From the IMG/VR virus record IMGVR_UViG_3300037147_000102, positions 1-47,923 of that record: a DNA stretch of 47,923 bases. One strand, written 5' to 3'. The position numbers and the translations under genes are program-made. Positions 1 to 6,344 of this stretch are shown here, piece by piece (the first letter of the stretch is position 1; each line of letters begins with the position of its first letter). This DNA comes from a virus. A model generated the notes under the pieces. That model did no database searches, was not told where the DNA came from, and saw only the letters and a list, made by a program, of their open reading frames with translations.

Positions 1-292
<292 letters not shown>

Positions 293-322
293 TAGACAAA
301 TTGTGTCTGTGGGTGGTAAGAT
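293..322 (+). promoter_or_regulatory. Candidate promoter for the secreted barrel-like protein
   Basis: TAGACA at 293-298, 18-base spacer, TAAGAT at 317-322, with the ATG at 331. It is weaker than the other promoters in the window because the -35 is TAGACA rather than TTGACA. Confidence 0.4.
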
Positions 323-330
323 GGTTGAAT

Positions 331-879
331 ATGAAAACTATCTTGACATCTTTGGTGGTGCTGTTTCTAAGCTCGCTCGCTTTTGCTCAAACGCCTGCGG
401 CTCCGGCTAACACAGACCCGAAAAACGATTTGTTCTTTATGTTCGGTTCCGATTTCGACCGTCCCGGCCTTGTTCCACGGGCCAACTACAACGTGGGTTT
501 GGGTCACAGTTTTGACGCCCTCGGCAAATTTTTCTTAGGGAATGAAGTCACCGTTGCGTACACCTACGAAAACGGCGGACCCAATGGATTTTGGCATTCT
601 TCACCGGGCACCAGCACTTCAACTGAAAGCGCTGGCCTGATGAAAAACTTCTCTCTCGGTAAATTGAAGAAGGTGACTTTCTACGCATGGCCACAGATTG
701 GCATCACGTCCATTCTGTCACCGGGTGACGTGACCAACCGGCTTTATAGCAGCATGACGGGTGGCGGAATCATCCACCTGACAAAGCACACTTCAATTTG
801 GGTTCAGGAAAGCTACAACAAAATTGTAGACGTTCCCTGGTATACCTCAACCTCAATCGGCTACACGGTTAGCTTCTAG
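331..879 (+). CDS. Exported beta-barrel-like outer-membrane protein, 182 aa
   Basis: Start chosen at ATG 331: an in-frame TTG at 301 would put ten extra residues before a perfect signal peptide. MKTILTSLVVLFLSSLAFA-Q is a basic n-region, hydrophobic h-region and A-x-A cleavage site. The mature part alternates polar and hydrophobic residues, is rich in Gly, Ser, Thr and aromatics, and ends in ...GYTVSF, i.e. a terminal aromatic as used by BAM-inserted outer-membrane barrels. It carries its own weak promoter after the fibre operon. A phage could use such a protein to change the host surface (superinfection exclusion); that is inference. Family not recognised. Confidence 0.6.
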   Translation: MKTILTSLVVLFLSSLAFAQTPAAPANTDPKNDLFFMFGSDFDRPGLVPRANYNVGLGHSFDALGKFFLGNEVTVAYTYENGGPNGFWHSSPGTSTSTESAGLMKNFSLGKLKKVTFYAWPQIGITSILSPGDVTNRLYSSMTGGGIIHLTKHTSIWVQESYNKIVDVPWYTSTSIGYTVSF

Positions 880-933
880 GCGGGTTTGACCCGCCGAAGA
901 ATTGTCCGAAATTTGTACACAATCTTCGGACAA
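879..933 (+). other. Two adjacent hairpins downstream of the barrel gene
   Basis: GGCGGG-TTTGA-CCCGCC (879-895) overlaps the stop codon and is followed by the 9-bp inverted repeat TTGTCCGAA (902-910) / TTCGGACAA (925-933). Neither has a U-tract, so this may be a processing or stabilising structure rather than a classical terminator. The second arm ends 15 bases before the next start codon. Confidence 0.45.
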
Positions 934-947
934 GGTACCAAGGAAAA

Positions 948-1196
948 ATGCAAACGATAGACTCATCTACCCAATATTCATCTTGGCCTCCATCGACGTT
1001 TTTTGGTAATTCGGAGTCAGAGCGCTGTGCCTTGGAAGCTGCCATTCCCGATGAACTTAATACCGTCACGCCGGTAGTCATCAACAAAGCTGGGATTGTC
1101 GGCGAAGTCTCTTCGTTGGCTGAAGCGAAGCGCTTGGCCGAAGAAGCACATGCTGGATACGGATGGACGTGGGGAGTCCTGGTGGTAAAGAAATGA
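948..1196 (+). CDS. Hypothetical protein, 82 aa
   Basis: ATG preceded by AAGGAAAA as a weak ribosome site. The C-terminal half (residues ~48-82: VGEVSSLAEAKRLAEEAHAG then YGWTWGVLVVKK) looks like a small alpha-beta fold with an Ala/Glu helix. The stop overlaps the next start (AAATGATG). Not recognised. Confidence 0.55.
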   Translation: MQTIDSSTQYSSWPPSTFFGNSESERCALEAAIPDELNTVTPVVINKAGIVGEVSSLAEAKRLAEEAHAGYGWTWGVLVVKK

Positions 1197-1402
1197 TGTT
1201 ATTTTTGCGCATCCTCATGTACGTGATCTTGATTCCGACTTCGTTGGTGTATCCAATGAGATTTCTGGATCATATTTTTGAAGCGTGTGAATACAAGTTC
1301 ATTCCTTTTCGATGGCGAGAAGAGAACTTTGATCTGATCTTGCTTCCGTTCCTGTGGCTCATCCCATGGGCGGCGTTTTGGATTTGGTTCTTCGTCAAAT
1401 GA
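1193..1402 (+). CDS. Two-TM membrane protein, 69 aa
   Basis: ATG 1193 overlaps the upstream stop (TGA 1194-1196); a second ATG follows at once. Two hydrophobic segments (residues ~2-20, LFLRILMYVILIPTSLVY, and ~48-68, rich in Trp/Phe) flank a charged loop FIPFRWREENFD. Both termini are probably cytoplasmic. Small phage membrane proteins like this are often early host-modifying factors; no specific function is seen. Confidence 0.55.
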   Translation: MMLFLRILMYVILIPTSLVYPMRFLDHIFEACEYKFIPFRWREENFDLILLPFLWLIPWAAFWIWFFVK

Positions 1403-1408
1403 AGACAC

Positions 1409-1439
1409 TTGACAGATCAACCAACACGTGCTATAAATA
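1409..1439 (+). promoter_or_regulatory. Composite early/late promoter of the tmRNA
   Basis: TTGACA (1409-1414), exactly 17 bases, then TATAAA (1432-1437), a near-consensus sigma-70 promoter. The same -10 reads TATAAATA (1432-1439), identical to the T4 late promoter consensus. Transcription should start near 1444, just where the acceptor piece of the tmRNA begins. Confidence 0.8.
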
Positions 1440-1442
1440 GAG

Positions 1443-1755
1443 TCGTAAGTAGTTAGTCGAAGTGATCGATAACGCATTTCGGACGGGGCTATCGTATGCC
1501 CCCGGCTCCACCAAATATTCTCCGACTTTTAGGCATCGGAAACCATATGGGGCCGAGCGTAAGCTGGATTCGACGGGATGAGAAGTTGCGAGAGCGGGGC
1601 TTACGGTGGTCCTTACCACCTAAATCCAGAGGAACATTAAACGCTACGACTGAAAAGCCGATGAGCATGGCCGCAGCCGCCTAAACGGTTGCTCCACGGA
1701 GCTTGATCCACTCTGTTAAACAACGGATCGACAGGGGCCGGGAAACCGGCCTTTT
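1443..1755 (+). ncRNA. ssrA: Circularly permuted (two-piece) tmRNA
   Basis: The 3' acceptor half precedes the 5' half. The acceptor piece (about 1443-1513) contains ATTTCGGAC, a GGGGC/GCCCC T-stem with an 8-base loop, and ends CGGCTCC-A-CCA at 1513. The coding piece begins GGGGCCG at 1549, which pairs with CGGCTCC to give a 7-bp acceptor stem with the G3-U70 wobble used for alanylation. It continues with the hallmark CTGGATTCGACGGG. CGTAAG (1444-1449) pairs with CTTACG (1600-1605) as helix P2. GGTGG...CCACC (1605-1620) forms a hairpin before the tag frame. The tag frame from GCT 1643 reads ATTEKPMSMAAAA then TAA at 1682. A 35-base insert (1514-1548) with a TCCGA/TCGGA stem would be excised. 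Permuted tmRNAs are known from some bacterial lineages; whether this copy works in trans-translation is inferred. Confidence 0.88.
1643..1684 (+). other. tmRNA tag reading frame
   Basis: Inside the coding piece, from the likely resume codon GCT (Ala): A-T-T-E-K-P-M-S-M-A-A-A-A-stop. Host tags usually end in a hydrophobic-Ala-Ala degron such as LAA. Here the end is MAAAA, still Ala-rich and small, which may be read less well by ClpXP. Confidence 0.75.
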
Positions 1756-1757
1756 GT
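1736..1757 (+). terminator. Rho-independent terminator of the tmRNA
   Basis: GGCCGG-GAAA-CCGGCC (1736-1751) followed by TTTTGTT. A GC-rich stem with a stable GNRA tetraloop and a T-run right after the last tmRNA helix. Confidence 0.85.
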
Positions 1758-1851
1758 TCAATGACCAGCGAAGGGTCCAGATACTTCGATGATAGGGTCC
1801 TTTGGGATGCATCGAGTCTAGTTGAGGTGAATGGATGAAGAAGGTGAATGG

Positions 1852-2043
1852 ATGAAGATTCGACTGAACTTAACCACATCAGACGACAACGGGCACGTGT
1901 TTGCCAAAGATGTCGATGTTGTAATAGCAGACGATCTGGCTGCTTTGCTTGGAGCGCAAACACTAGAAAACGCTACCTGCTTGTTGCTTGATCGAATGTC
2001 GAGTGGATCAGGCATCGACGTTTTCGGAATAGCGCTGAGATAG
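1852..2043 (+). CDS. Hypothetical protein, 63 aa
   Basis: Begins MKIRLNLTTSDDNGHVF. The region around the start is a direct duplication of about 18 bp (GGTGAATGGATGAA repeated at ~1826 and ~1844), so there are two candidate ribosome sites and ATGs. Starting at 1831 instead gives 70 aa with a MDEEGEW extension. The later start is preferred because AAGGTG sits at the right distance. The protein looks like a small beta-alpha domain. Not recognised. Confidence 0.5.
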   Translation: MKIRLNLTTSDDNGHVFAKDVDVVIADDLAALLGAQTLENATCLLLDRMSSGSGIDVFGIALR

Positions 2044-2075
2044 TCCGGTCATGGTCTATAGACCGTCCTACTAAA

Positions 2076-2150
2076 GCCGGGATAGCTCAATTGGCAGAGT
2101 GCCACACTCGTAACGTGGTGATCGGGGTTCGATTCCCCGCCCCGGCTCCA
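2076..2150 (+). tRNA. tRNA-Thr (anticodon CGT)
   Basis: Cloverleaf with acceptor GCCGGGA/CCCCGGC (A7-C66 mismatch), T-arm CGGGG-TTCGATT-CCCCG, anticodon loop C-T-CGT-A-A and encoded CCA. Discriminator U73 fits threonine. It reads ACG codons. Confidence 0.85.
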
Positions 2151-2158
2151 AAATTTTC

Positions 2159-2232
2159 GCCGCCCTAGTTCAATGGTAGAATGCGTCTTTGGTAAGGATG
2201 CGACAAGGGTTCAATTCCCTTGGGCGGCTCCA
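2159..2232 (+). tRNA. tRNA-Thr (anticodon GGT)
   Basis: Acceptor GCCGCCC/GGGCGGC, T-arm AAGGG-TTCAATT-CCCTT, anticodon loop T-T-GGT-A-A, U73 and encoded CCA. The anticodon stem is held partly by G-U pairs. Eight bases after the first tRNA-Thr, so a dicistronic tRNA transcript. It reads ACC/ACU. Confidence 0.85.
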
Positions 2233-2309
2233 ATCTTCTCCACTACCACAGTTGTAGAGGGAGATACGGTGGCGTTCAACCAGAGCGCCACTAGCACTTT
2301 CACTTTCTC

Positions 2310-2318
2310 CTAAATACT
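2310..2318 (+). promoter_or_regulatory. T4-late-like box CTAAATACT
   Basis: Lies in the 175-base leader between the tRNAs and the 208-aa gene, after a GTGGCG/CGCCAC hairpin and before a CGTCCGT/ACGGACG hairpin (2361-2379). Its core matches the late box of the gp48-like gene. Confidence 0.45.
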
Positions 2319-2407
2319 CCCGCTCACATTGAGCAATAGTTGTACCCAAAGTACTCTTATCGTCCGTGGAAAACGGACGTGGATTTAAACAAACAGGAGA
2401 TAGTTGT

Positions 2408-3034
2408 ATGAAAAAAGAAAAACCACAGGCTCATTCCGAGCCGCACCAGCACCACACCACCGAAGAGTCGCATACGGTATTCGGGAGCGATGCGTATCTC
2501 GCCGAAAATAAAATTCAGGCGCTCAGAGACGAAGCGTATCGGCTGCAATCCTATTCGGTGATGACGACGGGCCACGGCTCACCCGAATCCTCACGGCTTT
2601 ATGCAGAAGCCTACAAGCTTGAATACGCAACCAAGAATCACGGCGTCAAACTCTTTTTCGTTTGCACATTCAAGAACGAAAAACAGAGAGTGATTCGTTT
2701 TTCCAGATTAGGCATGCCGACCGAATCACAGACGTTCCAGAACTCTTCACGTGAGCAGTTGAAACGCTTTCATGTTGATGGCTGGTACAGACTTCTGGTG
2801 CCTCTTGAAAATTTGGTGGAGTGTGACCATTCGGAACCGTACCAACCCGAATTCATCAAGGCTCATTGTCGAATCTGCGGAGTTGAATGCTACTTTGATA
2901 AAATCGATTTGCATGTCTGCAATACGTGTACTTCTAAAATAGAGCGGTACGCAGAGCTACTTCAGGAAATGGGGGAGTACGCACCAATCACGGACATTGG
3001 CAGTAGAACTGAATATGAGAAGTCCGCAACTTAA
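2408..3034 (+). CDS. Zinc-ribbon hypothetical protein, 208 aa
   Basis: Start ATG 2408 has a strong AGGAGA seven bases upstream; an earlier in-frame ATG at 2366 lacks one and would read through the leader hairpin. Residues ~15-25 are His/Thr-rich. The C-terminal part has a four-cysteine knuckle (HCRICGVECYF ... HVCNTCTSK), probably binding zinc. Between them is a mixed domain with EQLKRFHVDGWYRLLVPLENL. Predicted cytoplasmic. No family recognised. Confidence 0.65.
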   Translation: MKKEKPQAHSEPHQHHTTEESHTVFGSDAYLAENKIQALRDEAYRLQSYSVMTTGHGSPESSRLYAEAYKLEYATKNHGVKLFFVCTFKNEKQRVIRFSRLGMPTESQTFQNSSREQLKRFHVDGWYRLLVPLENLVECDHSEPYQPEFIKAHCRICGVECYFDKIDLHVCNTCTSKIERYAELLQEMGEYAPITDIGSRTEYEKSAT

Positions 3035-3041
3035 GAAACCT

Positions 3042-3066
3042 ACGCCCTCTCTTCGGGGAGGGCGTT
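3042..3066. terminator. Bidirectional terminator between convergent genes
   Basis: CGCCCTC / GAGGGCG stem followed by TTTTCG on the plus strand, between the stop of the zinc-ribbon gene (3034) and that of the minus-strand gene (3071). Confidence 0.75.
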
Positions 3067-3070
3067 TTCG

Positions 3071-3373
3071 TTATGCCTTCTGTGCAATAATTCTCTTTAC
3101 CAAATGATCCATACTTGCTGTCTTTGAGAAATCGAGTGCTTGACCGACGTTCATGTCAGCATATTTCGGATTGACAAAACGGAAAAAGAAATTCCATTGC
3201 GCCACTCCAGTGATCGGGTCAAACTCGTGTGGAATGCGGCTGTAACCAAGCCATCTGGGAATGTAAATTCCAGAAGTGGTCATTTCCAACGTTTCCGGTT
3301 TAGTAATGATCCCAAATTCACCCAATGCGTGTGCAAGTGAACGGGCTTGATCGTATGTTGCGATTAGAGTCAT
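3071..3373 (-). CDS. Hypothetical protein, 100 aa
   Basis: Third gene of a minus-strand group. Start ATG 3373 has GAGGAAGT upstream and a GCTAAATAA box 18 bases before it. The protein starts MTLIATYDQARSLAHALGEFG and contains an aromatic core (QWNFFFRFVNPKY). It reads as a compact alpha-beta domain. Not recognised. Confidence 0.6.
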   Translation of the reverse strand: MTLIATYDQARSLAHALGEFGIITKPETLEMTTSGIYIPRWLGYSRIPHEFDPITGVAQWNFFFRFVNPKYADMNVGQALDFSKTASMDHLVKRIIAQKA

Positions 3374-3391
3374 GGTTGTTACTTCCTCACT

Positions 3392-3399
3392 TATTTAGC
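3392..3399 (-). promoter_or_regulatory. Late-like box GCTAAATA upstream of the 100-aa gene
   Basis: Minus-strand GCTAAATAA, followed by a GAGGAAGT ribosome site and ATG 3373. Confidence 0.45.
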
Positions 3400-3401
3400 C
3401 T

Positions 3402-3848
3402 TTATCTCGGTACGTATGGGCGCATTACGGGACGAAGAGTCTTGATGATAGTGTCCTGTGCGGCATCAGGCACACCAATCTCTCTCAGAACCACATGCAA
3501 TACCTCATGCATCACTACCTCATTCTGAAGAACCTGCCGTTGAGCGAAGGGTATCGCTGGAGGATAGTCCTCTAAGGCTAAAATCTCAATCTCTGGAGAA
3601 CCGGAGGCATCGGCATGAACGTCACCCCAGGCGGTATGAGAAGCCATGTCTTTGCCATGTTTAGCGCTGATAGAAATGTAGGCTGCTTCTAGATGAAATA
3701 ATTGCTGATTGTACCACAGCACATCTTCGAGATGACTGGTTTGCTGCGCTAATGTGGGCGCAGGGGCATTTGGGGGACGGCTACAAACAAAAAGCAACAG
3801 CATTATAAGGGCACAAAGCAGTGCTACTAGGGCAATCTTGTATTTCAT
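3402..3848 (-). CDS. Lipoprotein-like protein with HExxH zinc-peptidase motif, 148 aa
   Basis: Start ATG 3848 follows AGGAG; an in-frame ATG ten codons earlier has no ribosome site and spoils the signal. The N-terminus MKYKIALVALLCALIMLLLFVC-S is a lipoprotein signal with a lipobox-like LFVC, so it should be anchored by the Cys on the periplasmic face. Residues ~118-130 contain HEVLHVVLREIG, i.e. HExxH followed by a hydrophobic helix, as in zinc metallopeptidases. The domain is short, so it may be a minimal peptidase or a degenerate one. An envelope-acting protease is an inference. Confidence 0.6.
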   Translation of the reverse strand: MKYKIALVALLCALIMLLLFVCSRPPNAPAPTLAQQTSHLEDVLWYNQQLFHLEAAYISISAKHGKDMASHTAWGDVHADASGSPEIEILALEDYPPAIPFAQRQVLQNEVVMHEVLHVVLREIGVPDAAQDTIIKTLRPVMRPYVPR

Positions 3849-3859
3849 AAAGGAACTCC

Positions 3860-4051
3860 TTAAAGCATCCGCTTGCATTTTCTACAATGTAGGCCCACTT
3901 CGTCAAAACTGGCGTCAGGGTTCTCTCGAAACACCTTATGAACCGTCGCCCGGTGGCAAAACGGGCACAGAAAATCTCGCAGAGCTTCGACGGCTATAAT
4001 TAGCTCCTCAATAAGCTCTTCGATCAAATCCTTGCCATAGCAATTGTCCAT
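3860..4051 (-). CDS. Zinc-ribbon small protein, 63 aa
   Basis: An acidic helix (LIEELIEELIIAVEALRDF) followed by CPFCHRATVHKVF and CRKCKRML, a C-x2-C...C-x2-C ribbon. A GGAGG ribosome site precedes ATG 4051 and a GCTAAATAG box lies 25 bases upstream. First gene of the minus-strand trio. Confidence 0.65.
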   Translation of the reverse strand: MDNCYGKDLIEELIEELIIAVEALRDFLCPFCHRATVHKVFRENPDASFDEVGLHCRKCKRML

Positions 4052-4076
4052 TTTTGCGAACCTCCGAACGCTTAAC

Positions 4077-4084
4077 TATTTAGC
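4077..4084 (-). promoter_or_regulatory. Late-like box GCTAAATA for the minus-strand trio
   Basis: Minus-strand GCTAAATAG, 25 bases before ATG 4051 with a Shine-Dalgarno between, i.e. a leadered late transcript. Confidence 0.5.
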
Positions 4085-4103
4085 ATGAAGTAGATGTACC
4101 TAG

Positions 4104-4132
4104 TTGACAACTATCGTGGATTGTGGTACGTT
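4104..4132 (+). promoter_or_regulatory. Early promoter with GTAGATGTACCTAG operator-like element
   Basis: TTGACA 4104-4109, 17 bases, TACGTT 4127-4132 with an extended TGG. Immediately upstream is GTAGATGTACCTAG, a degenerate copy of the palindrome at other promoters. Unlike most others it makes a leader with a Shine-Dalgarno. Confidence 0.6.
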
Positions 4133-4159
4133 AACTATGGTCGGGGAGAAAGAAGGCAA

Positions 4160-4381
4160 ATGAAAATCGAATCAACCGTTATGAAGTCGAACACGTTCAT
4201 TGGAAGTGGAGCGTCGCCAGCCGTTCTCATCGTGCAAGCCACATTTAAGACGCAACCCGTGCGGCATGGATACACCACTCGCAATGAGCAAGAAGCCGCC
4301 GAAGTCCTTTTCTTCTTACAGGAGACGTTTTGCACCGAGACATTGAAGGCGCTGGCAGAAAGGTTGAGTGTCTACAAATGA
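4160..4381 (+). CDS. Hypothetical protein, 73 aa
   Basis: ATG 4160 is preceded by GGGGAGAAAGAAGG. An upstream in-frame ATG at 4094 lies before the promoter and is excluded. Contains a Gly/Ser loop (FIGSGASPAVLIVQATF) and a C-terminal Glu-rich helix. The stop overlaps the next ATG (ATGA). Not recognised. Confidence 0.6.
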   Translation: MKIESTVMKSNTFIGSGASPAVLIVQATFKTQPVRHGYTTRNEQEAAEVLFFLQETFCTETLKALAERLSVYK

Positions 4382-4551
4382 TCTTCTTCCACGATCTTCT
4401 CCACGTGCTCTGGCTCGTTATCAAATGGTATCTGATCGTGATGGGAGCAGTCGCTACATTTGAGATGGTCGAGCGCCGAACGGGCAGGCTTCCGAACGGA
4501 CCATTATTATCGAACCTATTACAAACCAAAGTACTAGGTAATCAAAAGTAG
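4378..4551 (+). CDS. Single-TM membrane protein, 57 aa
   Basis: Translationally coupled to the previous gene (ATGA at 4378-4381). A long hydrophobic helix (FFHDLLHVLWLVIKWYLIVMGAVATF) is followed by a basic tail ERRTGRL, giving a cytoplasmic C-terminus. Unknown function. Confidence 0.55.
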   Translation: MIFFHDLLHVLWLVIKWYLIVMGAVATFEMVERRTGRLPNGPLLSNLLQTKVLGNQK

Positions 4552-4572
4552 ATACATCTACTTGACAAACTA
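4531..4572 (+). repeat. 42-bp promoter duplicate, copy 1
   Basis: GTACTAGGTAATCAAAAGTA followed by the whole operator and TTGACAAACTA is identical to 7933-7974. See the promoter entries. Confidence 0.9.
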
Positions 4573-4591
4573 GATGCCCATCTGATACACT
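4548..4591 (+). promoter_or_regulatory. Early promoter, perfect palindromic operator
   Basis: GTAGATACATCTAC (4548-4561) abuts TTGACA (4562-4567); 18 bases later TACACT (4586-4591). ATG 4600 lies eight bases past the -10, leaving no room for a ribosome site. Confidence 0.85.
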
Positions 4592-4599
4592 GGGTTCAG

Positions 4600-5088
4600 A
4601 TGACAAACACAACGAACTACTCCCGTTCAGCCGGTACGAACCGCACGATTACCGTAACCGTCGTAGATCCGACTACTGGTCCGTTTTTGAATGAATTGCG
4701 TGATTTTCAACGTCGGACGAAACACACCGAAGCCAAATTCGACGTTGCGGTAAGCCAACGTGCGCAAGAGATACATTCCAAGTATTCGACGGCGGGCGGC
4801 GCAACTCAGCGTCTTGCCCAGATTCACCAGTTGAAGCCGGTCAAGTCCGGTGTCCTGGCAAAATTGGTTGGCAGCAACTTCAACGTGTTTCGCCCGTATA
4901 ACGAATCCGTCTGGTACGAAAACGTCACCAGTTCCACTCGTTTCAATTTGGAAACAGAAGGCATGACGCAGAATGAAGTTGTGGCCTTCATGAACGAACA
5001 GAAAGCCGCAAACACGACTCTGGAAACGAAATCCCGTCTCAACTTTGGTTCCGCTTTCGATGAGCCGATTGGCCGGAGACAAAAATAG
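4600..5088 (+). CDS. Hypothetical protein, 162 aa
   Basis: First gene after a strong early promoter; no Shine-Dalgarno and probably leaderless. A Thr/Asn-rich N-terminus (TNTTNYSRSAGTNRTITVTV) is followed by a helical stretch (FLNELRDFQRRTKHTEAKFD) and a Gln/Asn-rich C-terminal part. Predicted soluble. No family recognised. Confidence 0.6.
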   Translation: MTNTTNYSRSAGTNRTITVTVVDPTTGPFLNELRDFQRRTKHTEAKFDVAVSQRAQEIHSKYSTAGGATQRLAQIHQLKPVKSGVLAKLVGSNFNVFRPYNESVWYENVTSSTRFNLETEGMTQNEVVAFMNEQKAANTTLETKSRLNFGSAFDEPIGRRQK

Positions 5089-5089
5089 T

Positions 5090-5128
5090 TACATCTACTT
5101 GACATTTCACTGGCGACTTTGATACAAT
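5090..5128 (+). promoter_or_regulatory. Early promoter of the signal-peptide/TM gene
   Basis: TTACATCTAC (degenerate operator), TTGACA 5099-5104, 18 bases, TACAAT 5123-5128; six bases later ATG 5135, so leaderless. Confidence 0.82.
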
Positions 5129-5134
5129 CAAAAT

Positions 5135-5533
5135 ATGAAAACCCAAACGACAAGCCGCTTCCTGATAGTTGCCTTTTTCTTTGGAGTTGCAATCAGTCTG
5201 CATTCGCAACCACAACCGGCCTCAGGCGTTTCAATATCCAACCTGGACTCTCCGACCGACTACACCGGCACGATTACACCAGCCGCCCCGCAAGCTCACA
5301 GACAGGCACACAGACAGGCACATGTGGCAGCTACCAAACCAGTGCCGTATGTTCCCGAAACACTCAGCTTCAGCAACGCAAATTTGGGAGCCATTTCAAC
5401 CGATCTCGCCACATTGCTTGGTTTACCCAACTCCGTGCCAAACTGGTTTCTTTACGTGGTAATCTTCTTCTTGGTGATTGTGTTGTGGAATGTGTTGCGG
5501 AATTTTCGGCAAAGATTGGCCACATCTATATGA
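5135..5533 (+). CDS. Type I membrane protein, 132 aa
   Basis: Signal peptide (MKTQTTSRFLIVAFFFGVAISLHS), a Pro/Ala/Gln-rich periplasmic segment with the short tandem repeat AHRQAHRQAH (DNA repeat near 5297-5320), and a C-terminal TM helix (NWFLYVVIFFLVIVLWNVL) with a basic tail RNFRQRL. It therefore spans the inner membrane with a short extracytoplasmic domain. It could be an exclusion or lysis-control protein; function unknown. Leaderless start at ATG 5135. Confidence 0.6.
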   Translation: MKTQTTSRFLIVAFFFGVAISLHSQPQPASGVSISNLDSPTDYTGTITPAAPQAHRQAHRQAHVAATKPVPYVPETLSFSNANLGAISTDLATLLGLPNSVPNWFLYVVIFFLVIVLWNVLRNFRQRLATSI

Positions 5534-5700
5534 GCAAGACCGAAAAAAAATTCGTGGACGCCGTTGTGATGCGTGCCGCCAATAACACGGCCACCCGTGC
5601 GGAACTTGAACGGGCCATCACTTTGATGGATGATGAAATGAAAGGCCAGAACCCGGCGCTCTTCGCCGCCATGCTGGAATCAAGAAAGGCTGGTTTCTAA
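5530..5700 (+). CDS. Hypothetical protein, 56 aa
   Basis: ATG 5530 overlaps the preceding stop (ATGA), so coupled translation. Helical, charged protein (KTEKKFVDAVVMRAANNT, RAELERAITLMDDEMKG). Reads like a small regulatory or DNA-binding helix bundle, but nothing specific is recognised. Confidence 0.6.
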   Translation: MSKTEKKFVDAVVMRAANNTATRAELERAITLMDDEMKGQNPALFAAMLESRKAGF

Positions 5701-6017
5701 TGAACGCCGTATCAAGAGTGGACCTAGCTTCTCAGGAAAGCACGAACCGGGTCAAAGCAGCGATCCAAGTGCTCCTGGACGAACTCAACAACATTAGCTC
5801 TCAGGGTCGCAAACACGTGACAGACGTTATCCTGGAAACCGTCACCCGTGAGCATCGCACGCTGCAACAGTCTTTCTGGAGTGCCCTGCTTCTCGCCCAG
5901 ATCGAGTACGCCAACGCTTCGCATGACCTTCGGAATGATGCGGCGGTCAAGCTGGCTCAAGCTGTCAAAGAGATGGCTGAGAAGAAGAACTTCGACATGG
6001 GGTTGCCGTACATCTAG
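5700..6017 (+). CDS. Hypothetical helical protein, 105 aa
   Basis: Start overlaps the preceding TAA by one base. Almost entirely helical, with VKAAIQVLLDELNNIS and LRNDAAVKLAQAVKEMAEKK; no cysteine. Third gene of the 5135-6344 operon. Not recognised. Confidence 0.6.
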   Translation: MNAVSRVDLASQESTNRVKAAIQVLLDELNNISSQGRKHVTDVILETVTREHRTLQQSFWSALLLAQIEYANASHDLRNDAAVKLAQAVKEMAEKKNFDMGLPYI

Positions 6018-6019
6018 AC

Positions 6020-6205
6020 ATGGCCCTACTCATCACGGAAGGTGAACTGCACGAATTTACAGAGGCTCTTTACGAACGGGTTCCACGGGAACTATTGAGC
6101 CAGCTTGTCGGTCTGTCGAGCGATCAGTTTGTCGTGGTCGTTTTGGACCTACTGATTCTTTTGGAAAAAGAAAATGTTGCCATCGGAAGAACAGCAACGT
6201 CGTGA
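6020..6205 (+). CDS. Hypothetical protein, 61 aa
   Basis: Two bases after the previous stop. ALLITEGELHEFTEALYERV then LLSQLVGLSSDQFVVVVLDL suggest a small helical domain with a hydrophobic C-terminal helix. It overlaps the next gene by 32 bases in another frame. Confidence 0.5.
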   Translation: MALLITEGELHEFTEALYERVPRELLSQLVGLSSDQFVVVVLDLLILLEKENVAIGRTATS

Positions 6206-6344
6206 CCGCTGGCTGGCCGAATGTGAAGGCAAGCCGTTCAAGACGATGGTCTACGTCGGCAAAGAAGTAACCGTTGCCGACGTGGAGCGCTGGTTAAGGG
6301 ATGCGCTTACGGGAGATGGAGATGCCCCGGCAAGCCAATGCTGA
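6174..6344 (+). CDS. Hypothetical protein, 56 aa
   Basis: ATG 6174 lies inside the end of the previous gene with GGAAAAAGAAA upstream. Product MLPSEEQQRRDRWLAECEGK then VYVGKEVTVADVERWLRDAL, a soluble helix-turn-helix-sized protein. Its 3' end overlaps the minus-strand membrane gene by 38 bases (convergent). Confidence 0.55.
   Translation: MLPSEEQQRRDRWLAECEGKPFKTMVYVGKEVTVADVERWLRDALTGDGDAPASQC

Noticed and set aside
1496-1684. A 62-codon protein gene over the tmRNA
   Set aside because: Its C-terminal part is the tmRNA tag frame and the rest is structured RNA; not a separate gene.
4627-5082. Minus-strand 151-codon frame opposite the 162-aa gene
   Set aside because: The plus-strand gene follows a strong promoter; the antisense frame has none.
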